A stretch of DNA of 64,000 nt from Acanthosepion lycidas (taxonomy: Eukaryota; Mollusca; Cephalopoda; Sepiida; Sepiidae): the NCBI GenBank assembly GCA_963932145.1, contig OZ010581.1, positions 88,222,555 to 88,286,554 on the forward strand. Direction: 5' to 3'. Numbering within the stretch: position 1 is the stretch's first letter; each line of letters opens with the position of its first letter. The notes under the pieces are model-generated. The model searched no databases and was not told the origin of the DNA. It saw only the letters and a list, made by a program, of their open reading frames with translations. The position numbers and the translations under genes were made by a program. Shown one piece after another: positions 1-11,445 of this stretch.

Positions 1-200
1 AAAGCATACCCTTAATATATCCTTAATACTAACTCTAATACAAAGCGTAAATGTAATCCTTACTCAAAATTTGATCCTAACCAGGAGCACAACTATAATT
101 CTGAGGGAAACGATAACTGCACTATTAACTATTACTTGCCATAACTAAGTTTAAGACAAAACAAAACTTTACCCTAAGTCTATCCCAAAACTAGAGGCCA
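1..200. repeat. Degenerate TAACNN-type low-complexity tract
   Basis: The plus strand is built of loosely repeated CTAA/TAACYN hexamers with frequent substitutions. A longer tract of the same kind lies at 2280-2710. It resembles a decayed short-unit satellite, not a clean telomere array. Confidence 0.4.
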
Positions 201-1200
201 GAAACATATGGCTCCGCGGCGGCATAAAGTAAGTTCATCTCCTACTTGGACAATCGGAAAAACCTCTTATTATTGGTCCAGTTAATTATATCCTTTGGCC
301 TTAAGAGATCGAGTAAGGATTTAATTGTCTACCTTGATAAAAGCAACATTCAAAAGAGACACACGTGTGTTTGTGTATTGTTTTATATTTTATCGCGATT
401 ATTAGGGAATCTTTACATTCAAGAACATACATTTTTTCAGAGGCTATTTATCGTCCAAGAGGTGTTGTTTGGTTCACATACCATGACGGTTTCTAAAGAC
501 TGGTCAATATAGGTAAACCAAAAAACAGTCATGGATACGTTTCGTTTTCGGATGAATTCAGTTTCTTCAAAGACATTAATAATTAATTTTCATTTTCTAT
601 TGTTTTTTATTGTTCGTCTTGTATTCGTTTCCTTTTAATTTTTATTAAATAATTGTTGTAACCTAAAAAAATGAACTAATTTGAGAGAATATGCTGAATT
701 TGAAAAAAAAAAATAGAAATATAAACCTTTAACTAGGTTTGGATGGGATGGACGCTTTCGTTGAGGATTCAGCCACCTAATCATTGTGTTTAATACGTCG
801 GAAAATATAGCCAAAAATATAAGAGAAAACTAGGACGATAATTTATTTTAAATAAACTACACTTTGCTTGAAAACGATATTCAAGATTATCGAATAGCGC
901 AAAAGAACGCAAAAAATCCCCAAAACTAAAAAAAAAAGCCCCCTTAGGAATTTTTGGAATTTTTTTAAACATTCACTATCGACTACACCTGCTAAATCTA
1001 ATTGCATCGAAGGAAATACTAAATCGGAGAAAACCATTTACAGATGGCGAATATATGAAAGACATGTACTTAAAATTACTTATTTATTTATTTTCCTACT
1101 TTAACAGTACAAATGATATCAGTAATAATAACAAAGGAATTCCCCTCTCTCTCTACAAAAGCAATCAAAGAGAGAACTCTTAATATAAAATAAAGTTACT
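201..1200. other. No recognised feature
   Basis: AT-rich sequence with short A and T runs. The open frames here (for example 246-512 plus) have no recognisable motif and biased composition, so I do not call them genes. Confidence 0.5.
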
Positions 1201-1206
1201 GAACAG

Positions 1207-1645
1207 CATATCATAGATAAAGCACCAGCGTATTCATTTGCCTGTGATGAGTCAAGTGATGTAAATGATGTCGAACGGATCGCATTTTTTGTAGATATAT
1301 TAATTCAAAATCCCCACAAGAAGAACTGACAGAATTAAAAGCATTTTGTGGACAAACAAGGGGTGAAGTTTGTTTTGAATTATTTGTAAGAGAAAGAAAT
1401 TAATATTATAAATTTGGTTTCAGCAACAACAAATGTAGTACAAAATATGAAAGGGCTGTAGAAGCGGTTTGGGACTCAACTGGTAAATTCACTTAATCAA
1501 CAACTGCTTTCTTTTCACTGTGTAATTCACTATGCAGTCATTATCTCGTACAGAGAATTTCCTTCCTGAATACATGAACATTATGGATCTCGTTAAAATC
1601 GTAAACAAGATATTGCCAACTGCTCCGTACATTAAAAGAGGTTAA
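1207..1645 (+). pseudogene. hAT-type transposase fragment (GTF2IRD2/ZBED-like), decayed
   Basis: Plus-strand translation, allowing frame changes, gives HIIDKAPAYSFACDESSDVN near the start. This matches the hAT RNase H-like core that normally reads ALDESTDVTD, including the first catalytic Asp. It is followed by an ELxxLKAFCGQTRGE-like stretch, a degenerate 'SATTN' where hAT proteins have a TTDGAP motif (Asp lost), a LLSFHCVIHYAVI segment matching the conserved 'LxFHCIIHQEAL', and a MDLVKIVNKI segment. The order and spacing fit the GTF2IRD2/EPM2AIP1-like hAT transposases, which catalyse cut-and-paste DNA transposition in the nucleus. Several stops and at least two frameshifts break it. The zinc-finger N-terminus and dimerisation C-terminus are not visible, and no terminal repeats were seen. 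This is a dead fragment. Confidence 0.7.
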
Positions 1646-2279
1646 CTGTACTTATTCAGATTTATGCAATATAACGTTTAATGCTTTTCTAAAGGAGATA
1701 TTGTGAAAAAAATTTCACCTTGAATAGAATATATAAAGCACCTCTTCTTTCTCGTAAGAATAATAGCTATCCTGAATCGGGTTGACTAAAAAAAAATTAC
1801 ATTTGATTGTTATTATTATTTAAACTTCCTTAGCAAAATCTTAAAAAAGGAAACCTGTCGCTACAGTTGTTCGACGGATTTTAGCATTTGAACGCATATT
1901 ATAATTGTTATATAGAACACGTTCCAATAGTTTACAAACGTTAGTTAAAGGAATACCAAAAAAGTATTTGTATCAAGCCACCATAAACATTAAATGAATT
2001 CTGTAAATTGTTTACAAATTTTTGAAACAAAAAAAAAAGAAGCAAGGAGCGAAATTCAAGATTTGTCATCTAAACAATTTAAAAAAAAAAATGAAAATAT
2101 TGGCATTCAGTATAATATCAATTTCTAGGCCAACTTTTATTAAGAAAATCTTTTGTAAAATTAATTCTATCAAGTGAAATTATCACGCAAAGTTATCTGA
2201 CTGAAATCGATATTCCTTTATTAAAATAAAATCTACATCTTTTGATCCGGACATTCAAAAAACGAATTCTATCCCTATC
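1646..2279. other. No recognised feature; possible extension of the hAT remnant
   Basis: AT-rich DNA with A-runs. It may be the eroded 3' part of the hAT element, but no alignable motif is visible. Confidence 0.35.
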
Positions 2280-2710
2280 CTTAACTAATAAACATAATTC
2301 AAAACGTAACTCGAAAACATAACACGAACTGAAAACATAACCTCAACTTAACTCTAAGGTAAACATAAAAGTAAACGACACCCATGATCTAACCCCGACA
2401 CTCACAACAACCGTAGTTTTAATCGCAAAACTAAGCCTAAAACCCAAACTAACCCTAAATATGACCGTAAGTCTAACAATAACACTGCCTCTAAAACTAA
2501 TCCTTAAACGAACAATTCAGTGTATATCTAACCATAATACAAACTGCAACATTAATTCCACATAACAATAACCAGAACTCTCAATGCAGCTGTAAACTTA
2601 ATGAATTTCCACCTCCAAACTCTCAGACTAACCAAAACTCTAACCATAACTCTAACCATAACGCTAATATCAGCAGCCATCCTAATCATAGCACTAACAT
2701 AATTAGATGT
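2280..2710. repeat. Degenerate TAACNN/CTAACC hexamer tract
   Basis: About 430 bp of imperfect hexamers on the plus strand, including 'actaaccctaa' and 'aactctaaccataactctaa'. The strand is strongly depleted in G. It is too diverged to be a functional telomere. Confidence 0.5.
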
Positions 2711-3680
2711 AGTTTGTATTTTATAGACAACAATTTTGACGATCACCAACTTCGCCTCAAGATAGGGAAAGAAAATTGCAACAACTTGTATATATATTTT
2801 AATTTACCCAAGAAGAAACATACATGTAATATAGTTATAGATCACATATATAAATTTGTGCACAGGTATCACAATCAGGTATATATTAAAAAGTAGATTG
2901 TATTTTTGCATGTATATTATCCTACAAAGTGATCTCATCATACGGGGCATTATTCTATTCATGTTTCAACTGTTGATATCGCAAGAGTTGTATGTAGGGC
3001 CACTGAAGTAAGGTATTTTTCTTGCATAGCCAATGAATGTACAACTGGAGAGAGGTCTGGATTTTTATTAAAGATTTTGTCGAACATGTGAGTAGTTATT
3101 ACGGTGGGTTCGCACATCGACTCCCTGCTAGAGGAATGGCAGGAGAACGGGTTTACGAAAGTGCTGGCTGTATCTTACGCTTATGAAAATTCCCTACGCA
3201 ATCATTACGACGAACATAACTTGTAATTTATGGCAGCCTACATGCTACTGGTTGAGTGTGATTGTCATGGGCAAATATACTCTTCAAGATCTTCCTATTC
3301 AGATCTCTATAGCACAAGTAAAACAGGCTTTCCTTATTGATCATTATAGATCACTATTCAAGTAACGCTCTCTTAACATCAATGGAAACGTGAGTGTTGT
3401 GGCATAAGTAGAACTCTAGTTAGAATTATTTATGTATATAAGCCAGCTACTAGTAAATGATTCCCTACAGTCAATGCGATGACATTCTTCAGCTCACATT
3501 TGCAGTGATTTGTACGAGTATTTCGGAGGCCGTAGTGTCTAGCACTGCTACTTTTAAAATATAATGAACACGGTTTATGGGTGTGGGCATGTTCATTTGA
3601 CTACTGTAGATAACATCGAAGACGTTCAGAATGTGCATTAATTCGCCGAAATTTCTACCTACCTTTTCGAAATCCAACAA
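2711..3680. other. No recognised feature
   Basis: Nothing identifiable apart from short open frames without motifs. The frame at 3489-3740 on the minus strand begins with a segment (QRLNWENL) that continues the mariner remnant above it, but the rest does not align with a transposase. Confidence 0.4.
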
Positions 3681-3689
3681 TCCGTTACC

Positions 3690-4440
3690 TAAACTTCTCA
3701 AATTCTCCCAGTTGAGTCGCTGTATGGTATTATTAGCCATTATAAGAAATGTTTAACAAAGTCACATGATGCCTAGTCATGGAGGAAGAGTACACCCTTC
3801 TGATTAACCAATGCCGGCTCTTTTTGCTTCAGTGCAAACGTTACAACTGCTACTAGGAGTACAGTTCGCAGTGATAGTTGGTTTCGTTGGTAGCAGTTCA
3901 TAATGTACCAATTGTCAACTAGTCCTCCAGATAGATAAAGAAAGTGATTTGGCGTTCTCATCTGGTGTAAGGCACATTGTCCCGTGATGACAACCGGTGT
4001 CTGACACGCTTGGGAGTGTCATACAGGACCCAATTTTCATCACTGATGAGCACTCCATCAAATATGCGTACGATATGTTGCCGAGAATGCGATGAGAAAC
4101 AATCTGTTACACGTTGTTACGTGTTGGCATCCAACAATTTGTAGGGTATTCACTTGCTGAAATTGTACGCCTTCCCTGTGAAGCACAAATGAAATTTGTT
4201 TCATCAGAAATCCGGAAGCCTTTGGCATGCTCACTACATGTTTGGCTGTTGTCCTCCTCTATGGTCGTCTTCAGAGCATCATCATCTAGGATGGGCACGG
4301 CAGGATCTCATGACCTGAATTTATGAAACCAATGTCTGGCGATACATTGACTCATTGTATTATCACCAAATGCTTGAGGCAATCGACGACCTGATGCGAC
4401 CGCGGTCAAGCCCACCTTAAAATCATAAATCTGAAAGAGC
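3690..4440 (-). pseudogene. mariner (Tc1/mariner superfamily) transposase remnant
   Basis: Read on the minus strand, successive frames give a GLTAVASGRRLPQAFGDNTM segment and an ARHWFHKFRS segment (first helix-turn-helix), then LDDDALKTTIEEDNSQT (the 'PSQT' second HTH of mariner). Next come SDENWVLYD (catalytic GDEKWVLYD block, first Asp present), WYIMNCYQRNQ followed by an ALKQKEPALVNQKGVLFLHD block (second catalytic Asp in HDN), and a trace of LNWENL. The third catalytic region (HPPYSPDLAPSDY) is missing. About 13 residues are deleted between 'KFRS' and 'LDDD'. The usual protein is about 345 residues; roughly 250 codons remain over several frames. It would have been a nuclear DDD transposase and is now inactive. 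Terminal repeats were not identified. Confidence 0.85.
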
Positions 4441-4736
4441 TACTTCGAAACCGGCATGGTTCCTTTCCGCTGCTCGAGCTATTACATGCGTGTGAACAAC
4501 ACGCCTGTCTTGGCCAAGAGCAATGCTTCCAGCCACTGCCTTTACAGTACGTGACGCACTCGTTTGCGTATGAGTGATAACTTATTCCCACACGACGTAG
4601 GAAAAGGCAAGCAGTTTTTGTTATCTCATAGTTTTAGCTTAAATATTTAAAGAACAAGTTTTTGAAAACTCAGGTTTAATGCATTGATAAACTGACCTGA
4701 AATAACGACAATTGTCATCATTAAAAAGTCCCATTA

Positions 4737-4738
<2 letters not shown>

Positions 4739-4793
<55 letters not shown>
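4739..4793. repeat. (TA)n-(TG)n compound microsatellite
   Basis: About 30 bp of alternating TA runs directly into about 24 bp of TG. The same compound design recurs at 17.6, 28.1 and 56.5 kb. Confidence 0.95.
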
Positions 4794-5982
4794 AAAACTA
4801 GAGCAGACATGACGCTTGTATCTCTTGTGACAACTAGCAGATGATCGCAAACGTTCCGTTTCCCAAAGCTGAATAGTTATGTCTGGCTATGTGGAATCAT
4901 CTGTGAAATTCTTTTATTTCGTTTTTGACATTTGCCATTGAATAATAGCAATGAATTCAAGAACGGCCCAAAACTATCACTGATGTTTCTCAACACAAAT
5001 CTTCGTCTCGACTATGAAATACATAATCAACAAAACTAAAGAAATATTACATGATAAAAATAAGCAGACACATCAGACATCCATCCATTAAGTGAAACAT
5101 TGCGCGTTCATAAAAACTCTTCCCTTTTCTCTTCTTTCGAGACGCCGCATCCTAGCGACGATTCTTTTTGAAAACGTGATTAAATTGAACCATTAACCAA
5201 AATGGCGAAACTCGGCAGCACTGTGCGTAAATTCCATCATAAAAGCCATTCAATTTTAATTCATTACCAAAATGGGATTGACGAAAACAAAGAAAAACGG
5301 TGAAAGAGAAAAGAATGAAAAATTAAAGTACACTATAGAAAGGAAGGAAAATCTTGGAAATATGATGAAAGAAAAAAGAAAAAAAAAAAAAGGTAAACTA
5401 AAGGAATAAGAAAATAAAGACAACAGAGTCTGTTAAGAAAAGGAGAAACCAGAAAAGAGAAAGATGGAATATAACAAAAGAAATAACGCCGACTAAAACC
5501 ACAAGAATTTAGGGGACCTCAATGCAAAATAAGCATTAAATCAAGTTTCGAATGTTTACTGTAGTGAATTTCAAATTTATTGCGTCTACTCTGATAGTGT
5601 TGAATTAAACTGTAGTTTATACTAAGGTTACCTATTATTGCGCCATGATTTACCAACTCGCTTCGTTCCACAAATTCATTAGTGTACTTATTTTGATACT
5701 AAAATATACCGCGTTAATGTGATCTTGAGTCACACTGACGTTTGTACATATTTGGTGAATAATGAATTCAGCCTGAAAATACACAATCTCACATGATCGT
5801 CAAAGGTAAGCAGCACTGAATCTGGCCATGACTTAAAGGGATGTATGCACACAATAACAACAAACATTATGCAGATTTTAAGTTGTCTGCACACAATGAC
5901 AAGGAACATTATGCAGTTTTGGCCTCGCATCAAACTATGCAAACTTTAATCACTAGTACAATTTTGTAGATGGAATCGCTGA

Positions 5983-6018
5983 ACACACAATTCGACACAC
6001 AATTCGACACACAATTGT
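5983..6018. repeat. 12-bp unit repeated three times
   Basis: Unit acacacaattcg, two exact copies and a third with a changed end. Confidence 0.85.
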
Positions 6019-7923
6019 GTTTAGCAATCTGGTTTCACAGATCATGAATCTTGTAAGTATTTCCATCTTCACTAAGAAGTTGAAATTATTGTTACATTCC
6101 ATACCAAGTTAAGCTTAGTAAAGATGAATGATTCTTGCCTTGCAGCAATGGTTTGATCGTGAACTTCGCAATATTTAATAGGTTAGGTTCGGTTCTTATT
6201 GTATATAATCTGTGAAATTGTGCAAGATTAAGCTACACATCGTAAATTTGTCAAGAAGGCTGAAACTATTTAAATAGTCTCGTGGCATTTATTAGGAAAT
6301 ATTGCGGTCCATGTTTAGTAGTTTTATCTGTTTCGCTTTAATTCAATGTCTGCGTTAAATGAATGTGCCAAGCTTATTTATCAGGATTTAATCGAAAAAG
6401 AAGGAAAACTAAATATGCCTCAAACAGATTAAATGCAACACTGTGATAACCTAAAATCAGAATCAAGAAAATAATCATTGCACGTAGATATCGTAAAATA
6501 TAAAAAAGTAGAAAAGAGTGAGGCGAAACTGAGACATGACGTGAGGTATCTATTATAACAGTGTCATCAGCAAGCTCATCTTGCCGATGAATTTCTCAGG
6601 CCTCATAATTATGGCCGCGAAGTCTAGAATAGAGATTAAACTTCTACAGTACTGTTATATTTAACCTGCTAAGTAATTAAATAAGATTGTTATGGTAGCG
6701 TTAATGTCAACAAGCTCTCATTAGCAAATGATTGTCGTACACGGTACACTGGCAAATAGTGTAATGAGTTCAAATAAAAAGAAAAATGCACCGTGTTAAT
6801 CAGTAAATGTTGAGTTTGCTAACTGGAGACTAATAGGTAAAGTGAATTCTTGCTTAAGAAGACAGAAAAAGTAGGAAACTAAAGTGTGCTGGAAGACATA
6901 TTTTCAAAAACTTTTTCTTCATAAGAAATTAATAAAATAGATGATATTCATGAGTTCTAGTTTTGAAGAAGCGTCTAGAAGCAGCAGCAATGATAGCAGA
7001 CAATGGAAAGAAGAGATAAAAAGAAAACAACAAAATTTGAAGACGACGGTTAAATGTGTGTGGGGAAAGGTAAAACGTGAAGAGAAATTGTCAGGTTAAT
7101 TTCGTCCAATAACCATAAAAGGTTGTCGGGATGCCATGCTGGACTGAGCTAATATGATTTGACATTTGTCTATCATGGCATTTATGTGGTCTAAGACATT
7201 TACTTGGCAGTTCTTTCTGGAAGAAAAGGCGAAAGATCTAATACTAAATTGTTTTTATGGTAGACTAAAATTTTAAATACGCAGGAAAAAAAAAACTCGA
7301 TTGTTAAAATAAATTTCCTTTGAAATCAATACTGTAAAAATATATACAGAATAGAAATGATTCTGATTTTTGTCTTGTTTTAAAGAATGATGATCGAAAA
7401 TATCCCCAAAACATGACTGATGTGTCTGTATATCTGTTTAAATGTAACCATTTTTTAAATACAAAAATAATCAATTGATCAATTATTTGTATTAGTATTC
7501 AGTCTAAGATAAATAGTGTGTTTGAAGGCAGCAGATAGTCGCTGCATAATCCATGCATGTGTAGTTTGCGTAACGGTTTTCAACACAGAATTGGAATCGG
7601 GAGGTCAAGTTCAAATTTTTACGCTAGCTGTCGCGTTCATTTTGTAATAATTCTATTGGGAAAGGTATGAATCTATTTCGTCGTCACTAATTATGGATTA
7701 AACAGTAGAGCGAAATGAGCTTTCTAACCCTGGTTGGTCTTTTCTGAAAATAGATAATTATCCTACATCCACAATAATGGAATGTGTGTTGCGTTCTATG
7801 TCGTTTCTGGGCCCCAACGCTACAGCATAAAACGGTATCAACGTAAAGGGCCATTTCTTTTTGTTATTTGTTTTATTAGGAGAGAGTGGTGACAGCTTGG
7901 ATTCTAAGAGGCAGTGGGAGGGA

Positions 7924-7931
7924 TGACGTCA
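7924..7931. promoter_or_regulatory. CRE-type palindrome TGACGTCA (orphan)
   Basis: A perfect 8-bp CREB/ATF site in a locally GC-richer patch. No promoter or gene is visible beside it, so it may be chance. Confidence 0.2.
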
Positions 7932-9111
7932 CAGGAACGTACGTTGCAGATTGGCTCAGGGTCCCTCCCCGAATGGTCTTAGCCGAACGTTGACCTGGGT
8001 GTCGGAGGTGCATAGACGCTTTAGAAATTTTTCTACCTTCTGTTGAATTTGTGTCGTTTTGGACTTTTCCAGACAAACAGTTTAGTTTTTAGAACCGAAC
8101 CGCTAAACATATGATTTGCTGGTGAAAGACTATGTAGAACCAACCAAACTTTTCGGAAGAACTGATAATAGAGAAATGGTGCATAGTGTGTTCCGAAGTC
8201 TCGAAATAACTCTCTTCAAGTTTGAATTCTGAATTATCCTACTAGACTGGTTAGCAGGGTAGGCTCGAATGTCTCACCTCCCCTTTTATTTCTCATAAAA
8301 CTGAATGGAGAGAGATGGATACATTCTTTTCCTAAATGTATCTGTGTCGGAATTTCAAAACGGCACGCCAATTTCTTTCAGAACCGATAACCATTACCCC
8401 ACAAGCATATTTAATGTGTATGTGTGTCTGTGTCTGTATATTTGTATGTCTGTGAATCAATGGTCTGGATGAAGAAATTATTCTACTGATGTGATGGTTA
8501 AAGTTGATGGAATGTATTGCGGAATTTATTCAAGCCAATCATTCTGTGTCAAGAGCAGATATTCTTCTGCATCTAGATAGATTTCAAAGAGGGTAAGTTA
8601 TTCAAACCGAGTATCAGATTTGAAATGATAACAAAATAAAAAAAGTACAATGATGTGGATACAATATGCAGCAAGATTTTTTTTATATTTCTTTTTCGCT
8701 TAAATTCTAAATCCAAATGTTAATTGTTGATAAAATGGAAATATTTTTTATCATTGGAAACTGAAATTTTGTTGTAATTATTTTATTTATTATTGTATGT
8801 TTTTTGATGATGATCCCACCCGACTTAATTTAAGGTGATTCAGTCACTGTTGCAACATTGGCGTGTATTGTGAACAAACAGTTTGCTGGCGAAATTATAT
8901 TTTAAATATTATCTCATTATCTTATACCACTAGCCTAATGTCTTTCAGATTGACCAATCCATTAAAGTCAGTCGTATGATGGATTTTGAAGTGATAGACT
9001 AGTCATTTGGCCTATTTTTTTTTTAAGTAAGCTAGTTAATGTATTTATTTATATATCGTATTTATGTTAAATAATGGACGGATTATAATATATTGAGACA
9101 TAACTATACTA

Positions 9112-9176
9112 GTAGGTTGGTGCAAAAATAATGTCGTTTTCTGTGAGAAAACGACATTATTTTTGCACCAACCTAA
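9112..9176. mobile_element. mariner-type hairpin MITE (65 bp)
   Basis: Flanked by TA on both sides (9110-9111 and 9177-9178), the target duplication of Tc1/mariner elements. The ends read (g)taggttggtgcaaaaata and its complement. Positions 9114-9174 form a perfect 29-bp stem with a 3-nt GTG loop. The ends match those of the Hsmar1/MADE1 type of mariner. It has no coding capacity and would have been moved by a transposase supplied in trans. Confidence 0.9.
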
Positions 9177-9192
9177 TATAACTACACAAACA

Positions 9193-9243
9193 CACACACG
9201 CAAACTCACACACGCAAACTCACACACGCAAACTCACACACGC
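9193..9243. repeat. 14-bp minisatellite, about 3.5 copies
   Basis: Unit cacacacgcaaact, three exact tandem copies and a diverged partial one. Confidence 0.95.
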
Positions 9244-9364
9244 GCACATATTACTTATGGCCATCTCACGTTGAAAAACCGGTTCATACGCTCACTGAAA
9301 TTAGGCAACATCGAGCCTGATCAGTACCTAGATAAGTGACTGCTTGGTAATAAAAAGTGGTGTA

Positions 9365-9530
9365 AGCTTGGGTGTGCGGATGGTGTAATGAATGACGACT
9401 CAGTATTGGAAATTGGAGAGCAGAGTTCTAATTTAATTCGTTATATTCACTTATGCGCAAATGCCCTTGGTAATGGTATCAATCTGCCTCTTCCCTCCTC
9501 AGCTATGTGTTAATTAGGAAGACTTGTATA
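9365..9530 (+). mobile_element. tRNA-derived SINE remnant (window family, copy 1)
   Basis: The tRNA-related half is decayed (gtaatgaatgacgactc, then gagcagagttctaa where the B box should be). It is followed by the family tail: a TTCACTTATGYGCAAATRCC-like stretch, then a 'cctcttccctcctcagctat' stretch. The same order occurs at 43.3 kb (plus), and complementary at 54.6-54.9 and 58.75-58.96 kb. SINEs of this sort are Pol III transcripts mobilised by LINE proteins. Confidence 0.55.
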
Positions 9531-9647
9531 ATTATTATCGTAACAAAAATTCTTACATTCTAAAAAGATTTTCTGGCTTTAAATAATCTGTAAATGGTTG
9601 ATAAGCCATAAAAATCAAATCATTCACATATGTTACTCGGTTCCTAA

Positions 9648-9649
<2 letters not shown>

Positions 9650-9707
<58 letters not shown>

Positions 9708-9721
9708 TTATATATATATAT
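9650..9721. repeat. (TA)n microsatellite
   Basis: About 70 bp of nearly pure TA with one interruption (tatacttata). Confidence 0.98.
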
Positions 9722-9789
9722 ACAGAATCCTGCTCAAAATCTTAAGACCAGATAAAAAACGGTTAAAAAAAATTAAAATACTGTTACTT

Positions 9790-9863
9790 TATTTGATATT
9801 TTACAAGAAATGTAATGGAAATATATTTGAGAAACATTTACATTTCTTGTAAAATATCAAATA
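9790..9863. repeat. Perfect inverted repeat, 26-bp arms, 22-nt loop
   Basis: Arm 9790-9815 (tatttgatattttacaagaa...) is exactly complementary to 9838-9863. It could be a small foldback element or a recent local inversion-duplication. No family ends were recognised. Confidence 0.9.
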
Positions 9864-11200
9864 ATTATCGGAATTAAATGAAATTTTCAGAACTTATTCA
9901 CAGATGACAAACTATTTTTGAAATTTGTTTTATTAGAAAATCTTATTAAAATAGTTTTTTACATGTTTTTCACATCGTTACTTAATTTTATGAAAATTTG
10001 AGAAATTCATTGCGATAAATTTTAGTGACTATATTAGTTTAAAACAAAAATTATGAAGATTTCAAATCACCAGTTTCTTTTTGCAAATCGGACCTCGTTT
10101 TACCGTAAAACTATTCTGAATCGAAAAATTTAAAAAAATGCTATAAAACTAAGACATTATTTAATTAGACAAGCCCTTTTATGAATAATATATATTAAAG
10201 ACAATATTGTCTAAAGGAAAAAAAAAGGATGAAAAATGAATTTTTATTTTCACATTTTACAATTTTAAATTAAATAATTTCATAAAGTTTTTAAATCTTT
10301 TACAATTCAGTTTCAATCGTGCAACACTTAGGAAATATTGTTATTAAGTAAAACTTTTGTTACTAATCAAATATTGTAAATCTTATTACAACCTGATAAT
10401 CCCAAATATTTTTTTAAAATAATTTTTATTTTTTTGTGTTTAAATGTCCTATTTTTTAAGTATGCTATTTCATACATGACATCAAAATTAAAACGTCATG
10501 TGTTTTAAGGGTTGAAACCGCTGACGGAAAAAAAATACAATTTATCGTTTGCTAGCAATTTTGCATCACCATACTTACCGTTAAGAGGTCGATAAATCTA
10601 TCAACACGTCAGAAAAACAAGATTCCGTAGTTAATAAATGCGTGTATACACAATTTTATGTTATAAGTAATATTTGTTTCAAATCAAATTAGTTTAAATT
10701 TATATTTGGTAATTTTCCTCAAATAAAATTTCAGAAATATATATTTTATTTTTGCAAGATTATTAAAACCGAGAATTAGCCTTTATTTACAAATATTTCA
10801 AAATGGCAGATTTTAAAGATTTTACTGAAATCGATTCTAATCAATATAATTTCTTTACATAATTATATCTTAGTTTTATAGCATTTATATAATTTCTTTT
10901 TTAAATACATCGCAGTGTATATTGCTTACTAGAAATAGCAAATTTTAATCCTTTAGCTTTCAATTAAAGCGAAAATGAAAGCTTCACGAAAACGTAATAT
11001 TTAGGCATAAATAAGGAAAATGAGTCGGCAAAAATACCAAAGAATGGTACAGATTACAGAAACTGGAAAAATTCAAACAAAACTGTTCAACGAAGATGGC
11101 GCAGCGGTTTTAAGAATACGCAGCATAGATAAGGCGATGAAATAGAGAAACCTGGTATACAGACAACTATGGACAGGACAGGAAAAACTAAAGTTGAATA
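9864..11200. other. No recognised feature
   Basis: Very AT-rich, with long A/T homopolymer-like runs. The 10.98-11.2 kb part may be the eroded upstream portion of the LINE fragment that follows. Confidence 0.45.
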
Positions 11201-11214
11201 CTGGACACTTAGAA

Positions 11215-11445
11215 TCTGAAAGAGGCGGTTGAAATTTCTCCTTTGAATAATTTGGAAAGAAGACTTGGAAAATTTGACACGCCCATCTTATATTGAAGGC
11301 GATATTAACCTACCTAATGATCTTGTGCAAATGGATAGGAGGACAGGGGGGGTTATAGTAAAAAGATAAATATTCCTAAGCTCTACAAAAGATAGAAAGA
11401 TGTAGAAAGACATGATATCTCACGCCCAGAAGAACCATGATGCAT
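11215..11445 (+). pseudogene. RTE-like LINE, C-terminal end remnant (copy 1)
   Basis: Plus-strand frames give RRLKFLL, then a KEDLENLTRPSYIEGDI-like segment, then STKDRKM and KDMISHAQKNHD. In the same order the two other copies in this window (38.1-38.5 kb and 46.4-46.9 kb) show 'QLKFLxH', 'GLENL...IEG', 'ATKDxKLW' and 'VLKGHD'. This is the end of the ORF2 reverse-transcriptase polyprotein of an RTE-type non-LTR element, which copies its RNA at a nicked target. It carries stops and indels and lacks the RT core. The clade assignment is inferred from memory of the C-terminal pattern. Confidence 0.6.

Larger units (their letters stand above)
4794..9109. other. Anonymous AT-rich DNA with small local repeats
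   Basis: No gene was recognised. The stretch contains a purine-rich tract (about 5270-5480), a 42-bp-spaced imperfect duplication around 'gcacacaat' (5847 and 5889), three 12-bp units (5983-6018) and a more GC-rich patch near 7880-8080 that holds a perfect TGACGTCA palindrome. The open frame on the minus strand at 7876-8076 has no recognisable family. Confidence 0.5.

Noticed and set aside
2280..2710. Telomere or subtelomere
   Set aside because: Units vary too much and the tract is interrupted; no clean TTAGGG/CCCTAA array is present.
5202..5410. Two small ORFs starting ATGGCGAAACTC and ATGGGATTGACG with good start contexts
   Set aside because: The second is a Lys/Glu string from a purine tract and the first is 33 codons with no motif; insufficient support.
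9193..9243. CRISPR-like array
   Set aside because: Contiguous 14-bp tandem units without spacers, in a eukaryotic-type setting; a minisatellite.
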